A stretch of DNA of 43,764 nucleotides from a virus. The DNA is taken from positions 1 through 43,764 of IMG/VR virus record IMGVR_UViG_3300034374_001006. One strand, given 5' to 3'. Below are positions 1-7,969 of the stretch, piece by piece; positions within the stretch are counted from its first letter, which is position 1; the number at the start of each line of letters is the position of its first letter. A program made the position numbers and the translations under genes. Below the pieces are notes generated by a model. It searched no databases. It had not been told where the DNA came from and saw only the letters and a list, made by a program, of their open reading frames with translations.

Positions 1-99
1 AACACAATCATTGAGATCAGCGAAGTACATGTCATTGCTGACCATCTTCTTGTCTTCCCCCGTGCCCAAGAAAACGAACAGGAGAAAGACGTGTTTCAT
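1..99 (-). CDS. Partial hypothetical protein, N-terminus only
   Basis: Starts at ATG 99-97, which overlaps the TAA of the upstream gene (TAATG). The 33 visible residues begin with a hydrophobic stretch (MKHVFLLFVFLGTG) followed by a polar segment ending at DLNDC, and the frame runs off the window. The hydrophobic start could be a signal peptide or membrane anchor. It resembles small secreted-looking proteins I associate with marine phages, but no function is known to me. Last visible gene of the lysis cluster. Confidence 0.65.
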   Translation of the reverse strand, partial: MKHVFLLFVFLGTGEDKKMVSNDMYFADLNDCV

Positions 100-338
100 T
101 ACGTACTCCGTGAACTCTTATATTTACTCTTAGTAAGAGAGTGAAAAGCTTTTGGAGATATAGGAGCGTTAGATTCGTGTCCTGTTTCTCCTTGCTTACC
201 TTCAAAGGGACGAACCTGCACAGTGGGTTTTCTGTGCATAGAGAATGGAGCAATAGGGCGGTTATCATAATTCTGCCCCTCCTCTCGACGCTTTTTTTCT
301 TCTGTATCTTGCGCTGAACGTGGTACTTGATACCTCAT
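99..338 (-). CDS. Hypothetical protein downstream of endolysin
   Basis: A 79-aa ORF whose ATG (338-336) overlaps the endolysin TGA in the arrangement TGATG, and whose TAA overlaps the next start. A TTG three bases upstream is also possible. The product is hydrophilic, with charged KKRREE near the N-terminus and a Ser/Lys-rich tail, no membrane segment and no lipobox, so it does not look like a spanin. Coupling on both sides is the main argument that it is real. Function unknown. Confidence 0.6.
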   Translation of the reverse strand: MRYQVPRSAQDTEEKKRREEGQNYDNRPIAPFSMHRKPTVQVRPFEGKQGETGHESNAPISPKAFHSLTKSKYKSSRST

Positions 339-823
339 CAAAACTCCCCCTTGACCATTGCGTCCGAAAGCTTAGTGGCCCGCGAACCGACTTGTTTCGC
401 CCACCTCGAATCGAGCATCTCCCGTCCTGCGTCGTCGAACTTCCGTTCGTGAATCGCATTCCACATGCGCTTGAATTTACAGAGGCGGGGTACACCCATG
501 TTAAAGGCCATATCCATCAAGATAAGCTGACGTACTGCGTCGAGGTCTTCTACGCACTTGTGTACGCGGCACAACTCGTCTTCCACAATCTTCATGTCGT
601 TCATTGCAAGATACCGGGCATCAGCCTCTGTGATGCCGTGTTCGTATACGACAGCCATCGACGGGATGTCCATGTGGTCGAGTTCTTCCTTGCTGATACC
701 ACGATCCTTGAGATTGCGTCCGATACCAATCGTGTCGATGCCCAGCGTGTCCTGATAGACAGTGAGGACCATGCCCTCGTGTGCAATCAGTTTGTCTAGG
801 AAGTGTGAGGTGTTATACTTCAT
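338..823 (-). CDS. T4-type lysozyme (GH24 endolysin)
   Basis: Degrades peptidoglycan (muramidase) at the end of infection. From ATG 823 the product is 161 aa. The GH24 catalytic signature is visible as Glu16, Asp25 and Thr31, with the same 9- and 15-residue spacing as Glu11/Asp20/Thr26 of T4 lysozyme, followed by GIGRNL. Length matches the T4 family. A start at 880 is open but would put 68 bases inside the upstream membrane-protein gene; ATG 823 overlaps that gene by only 11 bases. There is no signal peptide, so export through a holin encoded just upstream is expected. Confidence 0.9.
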   Translation of the reverse strand: MKYNTSHFLDKLIAHEGMVLTVYQDTLGIDTIGIGRNLKDRGISKEELDHMDIPSMAVVYEHGITEADARYLAMNDMKIVEDELCRVHKCVEDLDAVRQLILMDMAFNMGVPRLCKFKRMWNAIHERKFDDAGREMLDSRWAKQVGSRATKLSDAMVKGEF

Positions 824-1049
824 CGCTATGTTTCCTGCTTTCGCCCTTGTTTTCTCCGCCCATCCAGATACCAAACGCACCTGTCATGGCTCCCATTACA
901 ACGCTTACAAACGCGGACTGTGCTGCAGTGGGGCTGTCCAAGTTCATAAACCACTCTGCACAACGCCAACTCATCAACGTCATCACAAGCATCATAAACC
1001 GGGGGAGTATCTTCCACTTTGAGATGCGTTCAAATGTTACGTCAGCCAC
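813..1049 (-). CDS. Small two-helix membrane protein of the lysis cassette
   Basis: A 78-aa product from GTG 1049, three bases after the holin stop, with GGAAAG upstream inside the holin gene. A longer reading frame to 1133 would overlap the holin gene by 82 bases. Two hydrophobic segments are visible (about residues 14-32, LPRFMMLVMTLMSW, and 42-62, FVSVVMGAMTGAFGIWMGGE), then a charged tail. Position between a 3TM holin and the endolysin suggests a second holin, antiholin or accessory membrane protein; which one cannot be told from sequence. Confidence 0.7.
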   Translation of the reverse strand: MADVTFERISKWKILPRFMMLVMTLMSWRCAEWFMNLDSPTAAQSAFVSVVMGAMTGAFGIWMGGENKGESRKHSDEV

Positions 1050-1051
1050 GC

Positions 1052-1441
1052 CTATTTCTTTCCGAAGAACTTCGTTGCGCTTCGTACGCCAAAGCTTGCA
1101 GCAACAATAACGCCCAAGCTGTACTGGTACCATTCAGGCATTTGCTCCAGTTGTTGAAATCCGTGTGAGACGACATCTTCCATACCCGGTATAAACGCTA
1201 GGATCAGGGGAACAGAAAACAAGATCACCAGCCACTCATCCTTCCACGAGTTCTGACTACCCTTGATCGCTTCCAAGTCCCAGTCTATTTCACCTGTTGC
1301 TTTCTTTTCCATGATGACCGCTTCGGCTTTTGCCATCGCGACCTTCGCACCTGTTTCGGCTTTGGTCTTTTCGACCTTGCCCTGTAGCCATGTGCCAGCT
1401 AGTTCAGAAATCGGACCTATCAGTAGGTTTAACATTTCCAC
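1052..1441 (-). CDS. Holin, 3TM / GTA-holin-like
   Basis: A 129-aa protein. Residues 1-20 form an amphipathic or hydrophobic segment (LLIGPISELAGTWL), residues 20-48 are a charged Lys/Glu/Ala helix (KVEKTKAETGAKVAMAKAE), then two clear membrane segments follow at about 70-88 (EWLVILFSVPLILAFIP) and 106-120 (YSLGVIVAASFG). This is the layout of the phage 'holin of 3TMs' family, also seen in gene transfer agents. It lies two genes upstream of the endolysin and would form the inner-membrane lesion that releases it. Overlaps the upstream basic-protein gene by 13 bases. Confidence 0.8.
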   Translation of the reverse strand: MEMLNLLIGPISELAGTWLQGKVEKTKAETGAKVAMAKAEAVIMEKKATGEIDWDLEAIKGSQNSWKDEWLVILFSVPLILAFIPGMEDVVSHGFQQLEQMPEWYQYSLGVIVAASFGVRSATKFFGKK

Positions 1442-1692
1442 CTCTTCCGTGCTTGGCGAAGACGACTATTCGGATTCTTCGCTGCCTTCGGGAACTTCTT
1501 CATCTGTCCTGCAGAGCGGGCACAGAACGACTTGCGACGTTTTGCTGCCTTGCTTCCGGGCTTTACTTTGCCCGTTACTGCAGTCTTGAGTTTGCTGCCG
1601 GGGTTCTTCTTGCGGTATGCAGCCACCCCAGCCTTCGTCATACCAGCACCCTTCTTCGTAGGGCGAAAGTTCTTCTTGTTGCGGGCGGGCAT
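1429..1692 (-). CDS. Very basic small protein (DUF6321-like)
   Basis: An 87-aa product from ATG 1692, chosen over an in-frame start at 1713 because it lies just after the upstream stop. Lys/Arg-rich throughout (AAYRKKNPGSKLK, KPGSKAAKRRKSFCARSAG, RLRQARKRWKC). I recognise this as the DUF6321 type common in marine phages, from memory. High charge suggests nucleic-acid binding or virion DNA contact, but that is inference. Second of its kind, it sits between two other tightly packed small genes and the holin. Confidence 0.75.
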   Translation of the reverse strand: MPARNKKNFRPTKKGAGMTKAGVAAYRKKNPGSKLKTAVTGKVKPGSKAAKRRKSFCARSAGQMKKFPKAAKNPNSRLRQARKRWKC

Positions 1693-1696
1693 GTTA

Positions 1697-1945
1697 TCAG
1701 GCTTTCTTGCCACTGGACTTCTTCCTTTTTCTGCCCGAAGCTGTCACAGACCAGTTCACTTTGCGTGGTCCGGTCTTCTTTGCTGCTTCTTTCTTGGTTA
1801 TACGCTTGGCAACTTTGGCTGGCCTACATGCAGGGTAGGGCCTCTTCTTCTTTTCTGATCCGGAGCGACCACACTTCTTGCCGGTCTTTACATCCCGCCA
1901 GTCTTCCTTGAACCATTTCGTTAAGCCGCCCTTCGGTTTAGCCAT
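1697..1945 (-). CDS. Very basic small protein (DUF5872-like)
   Basis: An 82-aa product from ATG 1945 (MAKPKGGLTKWFKEDWRDV), with the ATG overlapping the TAA of the preceding gene. It contains CGR and a YPACRP motif followed by MT-less KKEAAKK and a terminal RKRKKSSGKK tract. The GLxKWFKExW...CGR...YPxCRP pattern resembles the phage family DUF5872, assigned from memory and not checked. Function unknown; the strong positive charge suggests contact with nucleic acid. Confidence 0.7.
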   Translation of the reverse strand: MAKPKGGLTKWFKEDWRDVKTGKKCGRSGSEKKKRPYPACRPAKVAKRITKKEAAKKTGPRKVNWSVTASGRKRKKSSGKKA

Positions 1946-2124
1946 TAGGCATACGTCCCGCCACGCTTCTTGTATGTGCGAACAAGCCAAGCATTTGCAT
2001 ATGCGCTTGGGTAAACATCAAATTTCTTCTTTGCTTCTGCTTTTACACGAGAGTAGAGAGCCTTGTTCTTAGGCGTAGGGCTGCCCGACTTCTTCTTTGG
2101 TTTGGGCGGTGCTTTACGTGCCAT
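1945..2124 (-). CDS. Very basic 59-aa protein
   Basis: Translated by eye from ATG 2124: a Pro/Lys-rich N-terminus (MARKAPPKPKKKSG) and a conserved-looking core (KALYSRVKAEAKKKFD, YPSAYANAWLVRTYKKRGG). The TAA overlaps the next ATG at 1945, and GGGGGA precedes the start. The YPSAYANAWL signature recurs in small phage proteins as I remember them. First of three consecutive basic proteins after the capsid genes; function unknown. Confidence 0.75.
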   Translation of the reverse strand: MARKAPPKPKKKSGSPTPKNKALYSRVKAEAKKKFDVYPSAYANAWLVRTYKKRGGTYA

Positions 2125-2179
2125 AGGTGTATCCCCCGCAAAGGTTATTGCTTATAACATGAATTGAGTAAGGAGTAAA

Positions 2180-2201
2180 GGGGGCAAGTTGCCCTGCCCC
2201 C
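2180..2201 (-). terminator. Possible terminator after the capsid genes
   Basis: Inverted repeat GGGGGCA / TGCCCCC (7 bp stem, 8-base loop). On the minus strand it is followed by TTTACTCC, a poor U-tract, so termination may be partial. It lies directly after the decoration-protein stop and before the basic-protein genes, where reduced read-through after highly expressed capsid genes would make sense. Confidence 0.5.
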
Positions 2202-2208
2202 AAAAGTA

Positions 2209-2661
2209 TTATGTACCCGTAGTTACGGAAGCAGTCTGCTTAGGACCTGTTCCGATATCGCACAGGATGGCGATAACGCGGAAGCGTCCTGCAGTCACGC
2301 CTGCACCCAGTGCCTTAACCTGAATGGCGTCAGCAGCAATAACAGTATTGATGCCTGCAGCCTTGAGGTTAAACTGGTAGATGGCGTCAGCGTTTCCGTC
2401 AACACCGTCAGCAAAAGCGTCGATGTCAGTGCTGAGACCCACATCGTAGGTCAAGCCTGAACCGCCTGCTTCAAGAACGTCGATACATCCGCCAATAACC
2501 ATTGTATTGTCCGGAACATCGATCATCTGAACGACATCGTTAGCTGACAGGTTCTGGTCAGCAGCATCGAAGATGCGAGACTGGACCATGTAAGGCCGGG
2601 GAACATTGCCGGGATGTCCGACAGTGCCGCCACCGGGAATGGTATGATTGTAAGTAGTCAT
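2209..2661 (-). CDS. Probable capsid decoration / head structural protein
   Basis: A 150-aa protein immediately after the major capsid gene (15-bp gap). Gly/Ala/Thr/Val-rich and beta-like (NHTIPGGGTVGHPGNVPRPY at the N-terminus, regular short hydrophobic strands, C-terminal TASVTTGT), with no charged domain and no signal peptide. Phage genes of this size and composition next to the capsid gene usually encode head decoration or other abundant virion proteins. The assignment rests on position and composition. Confidence 0.6.
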   Translation of the reverse strand: MTTYNHTIPGGGTVGHPGNVPRPYMVQSRIFDAADQNLSANDVVQMIDVPDNTMVIGGCIDVLEAGGSGLTYDVGLSTDIDAFADGVDGNADAIYQFNLKAAGINTVIAADAIQVKALGAGVTAGRFRVIAILCDIGTGPKQTASVTTGT

Positions 2662-2676
2662 TTACTTAACCCTCCC

Positions 2677-3654
2677 CTACGCAAAGTCGATGACGCCGCG
2701 AACGACAGCTTCTGGACGCAGAACTTTGCGACCAAAAACGTGCAGACCACGAATTACGTCAGAGAACGACTCAGTTGAACGAACCACTTCGGTCTTAGCA
2801 ATGTGCGAAGCAGTGGAGGTGGACGACATGTGACCTGCGAGAACAACATTCTCAGAGGCATCAGTTGCCACACCAGACAGAGTTACCTGATCGGTGCCTG
2901 CTGTCGAGTTGAGTGCGGTGGACTTGTAGCAGCGGAAACCAGCAAGGGTGCCCGGTACAGCAAGACCGTTACGCAGTGGTGAAGTACCATCGCCGGTTAC
3001 CTGAACTTCAGCCATTTTATTACCGGCTTGGAACATCTTCTCGTAGAAGATCGGCGGTGCTACGAACCAGCGATTCTCTTCCGGCACAGACTGATCGTCA
3101 AGCGAACGTGCCATCAGCAGCATCAGGTTGATGCCTGCATCGTCGGTTTCTACGTTGATTGGAGCGGATGCTGTACCCAGAGCAGAGTTGGTAGTGGTCA
3201 ACCCGCCGGAGAGTGAAGCATCGTCAGCACCTGCAATGCCTGCACCATCTGACATGGCTTGCAGAACATTGGCGTCGTACTTACGCTTCAGGGCAAATGC
3301 ACCGGATGAGGTAGCAAGTGCTTCGAAGTTTACGTGCGAGTGCCGCTCTTCGATGTCGTCGATCTTAAACGCGAAAGCGTTTGCATTATCGACAACCATC
3401 GTGATTTGATCGTCAGCCAAGTCTTGTGCGTTTACAACGGAACCCCGTGTGTATGCACTGACAGTGACTGTTGGTTCTTTGATGATGCGAACCGTGTCGC
3501 CAAAGTTTTCAATTTCGCCCGCGTAGTCGGTGTTTGTAATGTCTTCTACAACCGAAGCACGACGGAAGAACTTGAGAACCTTTTGGCTGAAAATTTCCGG
3601 TGCGAAGTTACCGGAAGGCAGGTTTGCGTAACCTGCAGCAGTACCAAATGCCAT
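2677..3654 (-). CDS. Major capsid protein
   Basis: 325 aa, the main shell subunit. Evidence is position (scaffold immediately upstream, decoration gene downstream), size, and sequence character: an N-terminal FAPEIFSQKVLKFFRRASV segment, a GDTVRIIKEPTVTVSAYTRG strand region, the DIEERHS segment near residue 100, and a C-terminal region closing with a GLHVFGRKVLRPEAVVRG segment. These features are typical of HK97-fold coat proteins from podoviruses. A strong AAGGAAGGAAAG ribosome site precedes the ATG. Confidence 0.85.
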   Translation of the reverse strand: MAFGTAAGYANLPSGNFAPEIFSQKVLKFFRRASVVEDITNTDYAGEIENFGDTVRIIKEPTVTVSAYTRGSVVNAQDLADDQITMVVDNANAFAFKIDDIEERHSHVNFEALATSSGAFALKRKYDANVLQAMSDGAGIAGADDASLSGGLTTTNSALGTASAPINVETDDAGINLMLLMARSLDDQSVPEENRWFVAPPIFYEKMFQAGNKMAEVQVTGDGTSPLRNGLAVPGTLAGFRCYKSTALNSTAGTDQVTLSGVATDASENVVLAGHMSSTSTASHIAKTEVVRSTESFSDVIRGLHVFGRKVLRPEAVVRGVIDFA

Positions 3655-3684
3655 TGGTTCTTTCCTTCCTTCTTGAGGTTAAGG

Positions 3685-4578
3685 TTAGTTGTTAGGATCG
3701 ATCCGTCCCTCTTGACGCGCAGAGTCGAGTTCTTCTTCGAGTTTCTCGAACTCCCACGGCTTGAGACTACGGATTTCGGAAGCTTTCCACACCTTGCCGT
3801 CTACTTTTGCAGTCGCTACTTCTCTCGCGGAGGTCTTAGTAACTGCATCTGCTGCAGAAGGTTTTGTGGTCTTCTTCCTTTTTGCCGGTACACCAGTATC
3901 GGCCTTGTAGAGGTCTATGACCCGTGCCGCCCATTTAGCATCCGTATTGTTTTTGTAGATGCCATCTGAGATTGACTCAGGCTGTTCTTCGAGCCACGAA
4001 AGAAACTTTTCATCTGACTTGATCTCGTCGAAGTCGGAATGATGATTGAGCAGTTGCTGGTAAGCCTTCTGCTTTTCGAGTTCCTTTTCACGCTCTTTGA
4101 TCGTACCTAGTTCCTCGCGGAGTTCGGCAACTTGTGATTCAGCCTGATAGGATGAAACGGTCTGTACGACTTCGAACACTTCTGGATACTGGTCTTTGAA
4201 TGCTTGCAGTTCTTCTGGAGTCTTTGGCATTGCTACCCCCTTCGGCATCTGTGCTTGAGGAGATTGCATAACCGTTTTTAATTCCGCGATTTCCTGTTTG
4301 AATTCATTTACCTTTGTATCGTAGTGACGTTTGAGGTCGTCGTATCGTTTCTTGTAGTCGTGTTCAGCTTCTTGCTTTTGTTCTACGAAACTGCTTGCTT
4401 GTTGCGGAGTAGCCTCTTCGGGGTCCGCGTCTTGTGCTTCTACAGTCTCTTCCGCTTCGTTGTCTTCGTCGTCTTTGTAGACATCTTCGCGGTGCTTCCC
4501 ACGATATAACGAATCATTGTTGATTGTTCCGAATGAGTCGTTAGGCTTGTTGGCACGGTGGCCTCTTGCTTTTGCCAT
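3685..4578 (-). CDS. Capsid scaffolding protein
   Basis: 297 aa, very acidic N-terminal half (residues 30-60, DDEDNEAEETVEAQDADPEE) followed by long coiled-coil-forming stretches (about 70-105 and 145-175, e.g. ELREELGTIKEREKELEKQK) and a basic patch near residue 232 (PAKRKKTTKP). This is the composition of phage scaffolds that organise coat assembly and then leave the prohead. It lies between the portal side of the operon and the capsid gene, the usual order. An AAGAGG ribosome site precedes the ATG. Confidence 0.8.
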   Translation of the reverse strand: MAKARGHRANKPNDSFGTINNDSLYRGKHREDVYKDDEDNEAEETVEAQDADPEEATPQQASSFVEQKQEAEHDYKKRYDDLKRHYDTKVNEFKQEIAELKTVMQSPQAQMPKGVAMPKTPEELQAFKDQYPEVFEVVQTVSSYQAESQVAELREELGTIKEREKELEKQKAYQQLLNHHSDFDEIKSDEKFLSWLEEQPESISDGIYKNNTDAKWAARVIDLYKADTGVPAKRKKTTKPSAADAVTKTSAREVATAKVDGKVWKASEIRSLKPWEFEKLEEELDSARQEGRIDPNN

Positions 4579-4599
4579 TTTATTACCTCTTGATAGCGG

Positions 4600-4623
4600 G
4601 GCTACTTTGGCGTGTAGGTAGCC
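4600..4623 (-). other. Intergenic hairpin upstream of scaffold gene
   Basis: GGCTAC / GTAGCC inverted repeat with a 12-base loop in the 90-bp gap between the 1027-aa gene and the scaffold gene. It lacks a U-tract, so an RNA processing or mRNA-stability site raising expression of the head genes is as likely as an attenuator. Low confidence. Confidence 0.3.
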
Positions 4624-4668
4624 GCTCCGGTTGTGCTGGGGCCGTTGTTAGCGGGTAGCCAGCGAATC

Positions 4669-7600
4669 TTAAAACTGTGGAGATTGCAGAGCCTCAGACT
4701 CGTAGTCTACGGGCTTTTCATCTCTCTTTTTTGTATTGGACTTACCGAATAAGCCGTCAATATATCTGGAAATAAATCCTTTTTCTTCAGGCTTGGCTAC
4801 AGGAGGAACACCTCTCTCTTTAAGCACCTCTGCAGCTAAATTATTGTAAAGTTCAACCTGTTTTTTAGGAATGCTCATATACTTAGCTACATCCCCCCTC
4901 TGCGCCACCTCTATGTAGGGAGACTCCGCAAGCACGAGCGAATTTTTCTTAGAAACTTCACGACGAGTTTTTTCGTCCATGACATCCATCATACGCTCTT
5001 CTTGTCCCCTTGTTAGTCGGGGTGCGCCAAGATCGTAGTGCATGTAGTTCATCGCAGCGTGTCGTAGTTCGTGCGCCAGCGTAATCATAACTGTCGCCCT
5101 ATCTCCCATGTCTACTCCCTCATAAGTTTGGGCGTGTGTTGGAATGTACATAGGTTCTGAGAAGTATGACGCCGTAGGAGTTTCGCTAGGAGTGATGCCC
5201 ACCTTCGAGAGAAGAGGTGAAATCATTCTGTTGGGAGTAGTGGATGGATTTAATGTTTCCGTCTTTGCCTCTTGTTCTTTAGAGAACCCTTGTCCCTGTG
5301 GAAAAACTGGTCTTTTGTTTTTGCCGGGGGCGGGATTGTATACGCCCGCAAATCCGTAACCAACTTGATCCCTTACCGTCTGCGTCCCATCATCTTGGCT
5401 AACCCTGCTGTAGTCAAACGGAGTGGGCAATCCTGCCACTCGCAACTCTCCCGATGTATACAAGTCCCAGCCAAGTCGAGCTAGCTGATCGTCGCGTATA
5501 AATTCTTCTAAATCGGCACGGAGTTCGACATCTGCTATAGCTTCGTCTTGACGACGCTCAACAAGGTCGGGCTTCGGCGTCGGACGAACCTTATCTCCCT
5601 CTGCGTACTTTCCCACAGTGAGGAATCCACCCCCTGCAGCACCCGCTGGGCGTTGGCCGTTCTCTTCGATGCGCTTCGACGTTTCCTTCTTGCCGCGATT
5701 GTTGATTTTTTCGAGGCGATCATAACCAATGATCTTGGCAATCGCTGGGGGCACAAGAACCTCGCCACGAGACACGGCTACGTCAACCTGATCCTTAGAT
5801 GGTGCTGCTGCTCCCTTCTTGCCTGCTTTTTTGTAGGCATCGTTTAACATCTTGGCAATGTCACCCTCACCAGCAAACTCGACGGCTGCAGCGTTGATGA
5901 CAAACGTGCCCTCTGGGACGCTCATAGGCTTGTCGTCAGCCACAGTGGCCGCTTCGGATACCTGTGATGGCGGACGCTCTACGAAGCCCGCTGGTGCAGC
6001 CTGTGGAGCGGTTCCGCCCATCTGCATACCGACACGGCCACCCTGTCTATAATTAAACTCATCTGCGTACGGTGCTTCTGCAGCAGCCTGTGCAGAGAAG
6101 TCTTGACTAGAACTTCCCGCACTGCCGCCACCGGGGTCGGTTTGGTATCCTTCGTCTGAATCGTCATAGTATACAGGTCGTCCCCCCGGTGTGGTTTGCA
6201 CCGTAGTCGCCCCACTATCGTCATCAGCCGGGGTAAAGCCGGGAGGAGGTTCACTACCCCCGGTTGGCGTTACTGTTTGGGTTGGGGTAGTCGTACTCGT
6301 GGTCGTTGTCACTGGCGTCGTAGGCGTAGAAAGACCGTACTGAGGTATGATTGAATCAATAATGAACTGTGCGCTTGTCTTTCCACGCAAAGCAAGGGCA
6401 GAATTGTAGCTGTCACGCGACATGCTACGTGTTTTATGAAAAAACCCGCCGTAATATATACTGCCCTTCATAACACCATCGACATGTTGCTTGTGAGCGA
6501 GTGCGGCATCTCGAAACTCCTGCTTGGTCATGCCGCTTATGTCAATACCCAACTCTTCAGCCTTGTTACGAAACTCTACTTCGCGGAGTCTACCCCCGCC
6601 CTGCATCATGTGTCCATCCTCCCGCCTCTGTGCGGAATGATACGTTCCGAATGGGTCAAGCGCGTAACCGGCTTGGGTGGCAACAGCAGTAAAACCCTCA
6701 CCATCCGTACCATTGTCGCTATTAAATGTCATGGTGCCGGGTATAAATCTTTTATTTATCTCATCATTACGAAGGGCTGTAGCCTGATCCATGCCGCCCA
6801 GTTGGCCATTAGTAATTTTGCTGCCCGGTGCGCGACTGAGGACTCTGCCCTTAAATTTGTACATTGACCCGCTGGTGCCACCAGTCGCTGCGATCTTTGC
6901 AGCGTTGTCGCGATTTATCTTTGCTGTTATGGTACTGGCCATAGTACCCAATGCTCCGCCAAAAAATTGGGAGATAAGGTCCGGCTTTGCTGGTTGATCT
7001 GGATTAAGGCCACCTCCAGCAGGCAGCATATCGCCTATAAAGTTCGAAAACTCATCGTTACCGCTTTTATCTCTTGGCTGCGTAAGGTCGTAGTCTACGA
7101 TATAATCGTCGTAATTTTGTGTAGAGAAATACCTGTTGCTGTCTGGCCTAGAGTTGCCACCGAATACAGGATCGTACGCTGTAAAAATTGCGTTTTCCTC
7201 TTGGTGATCTTGATAATCTACGGGTATTATGCGCGGGCCGGGATCAGGATCAGGGTCCGGATCAGCAGGGTCCGCTGCCGGTGCGGCTTTCACTTCGATG
7301 CCGCCAAAATTATAAAAATCAACTAGATTTTCTTGGTACTCATCAGGAGTTAGAGTGGAACCAGCCTGTGCAACACGCCCGCCCACGTTCATCTGAACTT
7401 GTGGTCCTTGATCTGCAAAGACATTTTCATACTCTGGTCTTCCTGCCATTTTATTATCTACTGTATCCGGGACACGATAATTAGTAATGCCTCGTTTACG
7501 TAATTCTAGGGCTGTCTGCGGATCGGTTGAAGGCACAACAGGCTTAGCAAAATTTTGGTACGGATCAGCCCGTTTAATTTTGTCCGCGTCAGTAATGTCT

Positions 7601-7752
7601 TCCGTTTTTATTGCAGGGTCTTTTAAAAACTCCGCTTCGTAGCCCGGAGTGAGCATTCCTTCGTACAGAAAATCACCTAAAGGTTTAGGAGAATCCCCTG
7701 AGTATTCTGCCATCTCGTGCATCTGCTTTAGAAGTTGTGTGATCTTATCCAT
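4669..7752 (-). CDS. 1027-aa virion-associated protein with HExxH metalloprotease motif
   Basis: A large multidomain protein between portal and scaffold. Visible parts: an acidic DPDPDPDPG repeat near residue 170, an Ala/Ile segment near 265, a Thr/Pro-rich low-complexity linker around 475-500 (TTPVTTTTSTTTPTQT), a Gly/Gln/Pro-rich linker near 580, a conserved-looking region around 625-690 (DQVDVAVSRGEVLVPPAIAK), and a C-terminal domain with HELRH at 894-898, a zincin-type zinc motif, with another His at 905. The role could be a prohead or tail-associated protease or a cell-wall-acting virion component. The protease idea rests only on the motif and context; a third zinc ligand is not certain. 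Confidence 0.65.
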   Translation of the reverse strand: MDKITQLLKQMHEMAEYSGDSPKPLGDFLYEGMLTPGYEAEFLKDPAIKTEDITDADKIKRADPYQNFAKPVVPSTDPQTALELRKRGITNYRVPDTVDNKMAGRPEYENVFADQGPQVQMNVGGRVAQAGSTLTPDEYQENLVDFYNFGGIEVKAAPAADPADPDPDPDPGPRIIPVDYQDHQEENAIFTAYDPVFGGNSRPDSNRYFSTQNYDDYIVDYDLTQPRDKSGNDEFSNFIGDMLPAGGGLNPDQPAKPDLISQFFGGALGTMASTITAKINRDNAAKIAATGGTSGSMYKFKGRVLSRAPGSKITNGQLGGMDQATALRNDEINKRFIPGTMTFNSDNGTDGEGFTAVATQAGYALDPFGTYHSAQRREDGHMMQGGGRLREVEFRNKAEELGIDISGMTKQEFRDAALAHKQHVDGVMKGSIYYGGFFHKTRSMSRDSYNSALALRGKTSAQFIIDSIIPQYGLSTPTTPVTTTTSTTTPTQTVTPTGGSEPPPGFTPADDDSGATTVQTTPGGRPVYYDDSDEGYQTDPGGGSAGSSSQDFSAQAAAEAPYADEFNYRQGGRVGMQMGGTAPQAAPAGFVERPPSQVSEAATVADDKPMSVPEGTFVINAAAVEFAGEGDIAKMLNDAYKKAGKKGAAAPSKDQVDVAVSRGEVLVPPAIAKIIGYDRLEKINNRGKKETSKRIEENGQRPAGAAGGGFLTVGKYAEGDKVRPTPKPDLVERRQDEAIADVELRADLEEFIRDDQLARLGWDLYTSGELRVAGLPTPFDYSRVSQDDGTQTVRDQVGYGFAGVYNPAPGKNKRPVFPQGQGFSKEQEAKTETLNPSTTPNRMISPLLSKVGITPSETPTASYFSEPMYIPTHAQTYEGVDMGDRATVMITLAHELRHAAMNYMHYDLGAPRLTRGQEERMMDVMDEKTRREVSKKNSLVLAESPYIEVAQRGDVAKYMSIPKKQVELYNNLAAEVLKERGVPPVAKPEEKGFISRYIDGLFGKSNTKKRDEKPVDYESEALQSPQF

Positions 7753-7969
7753 CGTTTTTCACTACCGCCTCGTGACTATCCTTCAACTTGAGGAGCATTT
7801 CCAGTAAACCCAGCTTCCCCTGCACTTGGCGAAGCTCCGACTCCGATTGTGCCGTTACCACGGCCCGAATCATCGACTCCCGGAGGTCCGCTAGGTACTC
7901 CTCCATCTGGGGCCATTCCTTGCTGTAGAGGAGCGGGGCTAGCTTCTGGGCCTGCTGCTTGTTGAGCAT
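7745..7969 (-). CDS. 74-aa helical protein overprinted on portal 3' end
   Basis: This ORF runs in the +1 frame over the last 194 bases of the portal gene and overlaps the next gene by 8 bases. It starts with ATG 7969, preceded by AAGGA about 10 bases upstream. The product (MLNKQQAQKLAPLLYSKEW, then ESELRQVQGKLGLLEMLLKLKD) is regular, amphipathic and unlike a chance shadow frame; small proteins of this style occur beside podovirus portals in my memory. The portal frame here is low-complexity Gly/Pro/Gln. Function unknown, possibly a head or connector accessory protein. Confidence 0.7.
   Translation of the reverse strand: MLNKQQAQKLAPLLYSKEWPQMEEYLADLRESMIRAVVTAQSESELRQVQGKLGLLEMLLKLKDSHEAVVKNDG

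Noticed and set aside
320-799. 159-codon plus-strand frame opposite the endolysin
   Set aside because: Antisense shadow of a gene with clear catalytic motifs; no ribosome site.
338-880. Longer endolysin start at 880
   Set aside because: It would overlap the small membrane-protein gene by 68 bases; ATG 823 gives a family-sized protein that begins close to the GH24 N-terminus.
7235-7275. GATCAGGATCAGGGTCCGGATC-like short repeats as a regulatory site
   Set aside because: They encode the DPDPDP linker of the 1027-aa protein and need no further explanation.
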